Positions 6,027 to 6,880 of a stretch of 6,880 bases of DNA are shown here, in pieces. The position numbers were made by a program, and so were the translations under genes. A model generated the notes under the pieces. It worked only from the letters and a program-made list of their open reading frames with translations. It did no database searches and was not told the origin of the DNA. Location of the stretch: NCBI GenBank assembly GCA_900769095.1, contig CAAGFH010000085.1, positions 1 through 6,880 of the forward strand, given 5' to 3'. How positions within the stretch are numbered: position 1 is the first letter of the stretch; every line of letters begins with the position of its first letter. This DNA comes from Methanobacteriaceae archaeon. Its GTDB lineage: Archaea > Methanobacteriota > Methanobacteria > Methanobacteriales > Methanobacteriaceae.

Positions 6027-6757
6027 TTTTGATTATTATATATATTACAGCGTTGGCCTCTTAAAAATCCAACGAGAGTAATATTTCCTTTTTTTGCAAT
6101 ATTATATCCGGAATTTGCAGGAGCAGCATTTGATGCTAATACTGGAACGCCTGCTCTGGTCATTTTAATTACCATATCTGCTGGCATTCTTCCACTGTAG
6201 ATTACATAAGACTGATTTAAGTCAAAACCATTTAATATACCATAACCAATTACTTTATCTACTGCAACGTGACGGCTTACATCTTCTTTTACAACAAATT
6301 CACCGTTATAAACGATTCCTGCAACGTGTGTTCCACCGGTAGCTTGCCAGATTTCAGCGTTGTCTTTTAACTCTTCAATTCGATCAATTAATTCTTTGAC
6401 ATTTACCTGGAAATCAGACTCAACAGGATGTACTTCTTTAATTTTACTTCTCCATCCTCCTGCAGAATCGGAACATAATACGGTTTCATTTGTTTTAAGT
6501 AAGGTATCATCAATCTCTACATTAATCTGTACGCCATCAATTTCAATTTTTTTAATATCTTCTAATGATTTGACGAGATTTTCATTAAATAGGTATCCAA
6601 CTGCAAATTCTTTAAGTGAATCTTCTATTGCAGATAAGCTTCTTGATATTGTACCATTTATTGTTAGTGTGATGGTTTCATCTTTTACAACTTTTTCTCT
6701 TGCTTCGTTGTGCTGATTATTTTTATATGTTATAGCATCAATTTCTTCAATCTTCAT
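6008..6757 (-). CDS. fdhD: Formate dehydrogenase accessory sulfurtransferase FdhD
   Basis: FdhD delivers sulfur to the bis-pyranopterin Mo/W cofactor of formate dehydrogenase and binds that cofactor; the enzyme is inactive without it. The 249-residue product has the family blocks: TGGTH (140-144), EDVSRHVAVDK (158-168), SGRMPADMVIKMTRAG (188-203), ASNAAPANSG (208-217) and TLVGFLRGQRCNIY (227-240). At the position of the usual catalytic Cys-loop it has C95-S-D-S98, so the second cysteine of CxxC is serine; C237 is the only other cysteine. The start is the ATG at 6755-6757, because GGGGT lies 7 bases upstream. An open frame extends to an ATG at 6856, but its 33 extra codons are very AT-rich, low-complexity and unlike FdhD. 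Formate dehydrogenase structural genes are not in the window. Confidence 0.93.
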   Translation of the reverse strand: MKIEEIDAITYKNNQHNEAREKVVKDETITLTINGTISRSLSAIEDSLKEFAVGYLFNENLVKSLEDIKKIEIDGVQINVEIDDTLLKTNETVLCSDSAGGWRSKIKEVHPVESDFQVNVKELIDRIEELKDNAEIWQATGGTHVAGIVYNGEFVVKEDVSRHVAVDKVIGYGILNGFDLNQSYVIYSGRMPADMVIKMTRAGVPVLASNAAPANSGYNIAKKGNITLVGFLRGQRCNIYNNQNRVIFD

Positions 6758-6764
6758 CACATCG

Positions 6765-6769
6765 ACCCC
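6765..6769 (-). promoter_or_regulatory. Ribosome binding site that fixes the fdhD start
   Basis: GGGGT, within AAGGGGTCGATGTG on the minus strand, lies 7 bases before the ATG at 6757. It is a rare G-run in this AT-rich leader and supports this start over the upstream ATG at 6856. Confidence 0.6.
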
Positions 6770-6819
6770 TTGTATTTCATATTTTTTTATAACAATAGTT
6801 ATATTAATTTCTCTTTTCT

Positions 6820-6830
6820 TATAAATATTA
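6820..6830 (-). promoter_or_regulatory. Candidate TATA box of fdhD
   Basis: The minus strand has TAATATTTATA, which would start transcription near 6797 and leave a leader of about 40 bases keeping the GGGGT site. Two other TATA-like stretches (TTATAAAA at 6785-6792 and TAATATAAC at 6798-6806) compete; the former would start transcription too close to the ribosome site. Confidence 0.3.
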
Positions 6831-6880
6831 CTGTAATGAAAATTATGTATGTTCAATATTTGTGTTTTCTTTTATAAATA

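Noticed and set aside
6360..6716. 118-codon plus-strand frame opposite fdhD
   Set aside because: It is a serine-rich antisense shadow of fdhD with no ribosome site and no family resemblance.
6758..6856. 33-residue N-terminal extension of FdhD
   Set aside because: The codons are AT-rich and low-complexity, no ribosome site was recognised before the upstream ATG, and GGGGT is placed correctly for the ATG at 6757.

Overview
The window looks like a piece of chromosome from a very AT-rich hydrogenotrophic methanogen. A Methanobrevibacter-like member of the Methanobacteriales is the best guess, by inference from gene content, since no database search was possible. The clues are a class I (archaeal-type) lysyl-tRNA synthetase, a short ThiC, a PfkB-type archaeal kinase, a 6-phospho-3-hexuloisomerase and an FdhD. 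TATA-box-like promoters, U-rich terminators and GGTGA-type ribosome sites also point to an archaeon. Three of the six genes stop at TAG, so the gene set gives no hint of pyrrolysine recoding.

The first 20 bases are not genomic. They match the 3' end of the Illumina TruSeq-type adapter (ending CTCTTCCGATCT), so base 21 is the true start of the insert and this is an untrimmed contig edge. Bases 22-69 may hold the last 15 codons of a truncated plus-strand gene that converges on lysS.

Layout: lysS (97-1680), thiC (1899-3197), a PfkB-family kinase (3432-4346) and a ModE-like one-component regulator (4492-5358) all lie on the minus strand. They are separated by AT-rich gaps of 133-234 bp, several with their own promoter and terminator signals, so they look like single-gene units more than one operon. 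hxlB (5416-6006) is plus-strand and divergent from the regulator across only 57 bp. fdhD (6008-6757, minus) converges on hxlB with one base between the stop codons, and one 11-bp hairpin covers both 3' ends. No gap without a gene exceeds 300 bp.

Functionally these are core genes: lysine charging, thiamine pyrimidine synthesis, sugar or nucleoside phosphorylation, ribulose-5-phosphate supply by the reversed ribulose monophosphate route, and maturation of formate dehydrogenase. A ModE-like regulator with an oxyanion-binding-like domain near fdhD suggests a molybdenum/tungsten or C1-metabolism link, but this is inference. I see no mobile element, CRISPR array, rRNA or tRNA, and no clear new system. 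The items most worth checking are the adapter, the FdhD with a CxxS loop in place of CxxC, the shared hairpin of the convergent pair, and the palindromes upstream of thiC and lysS.
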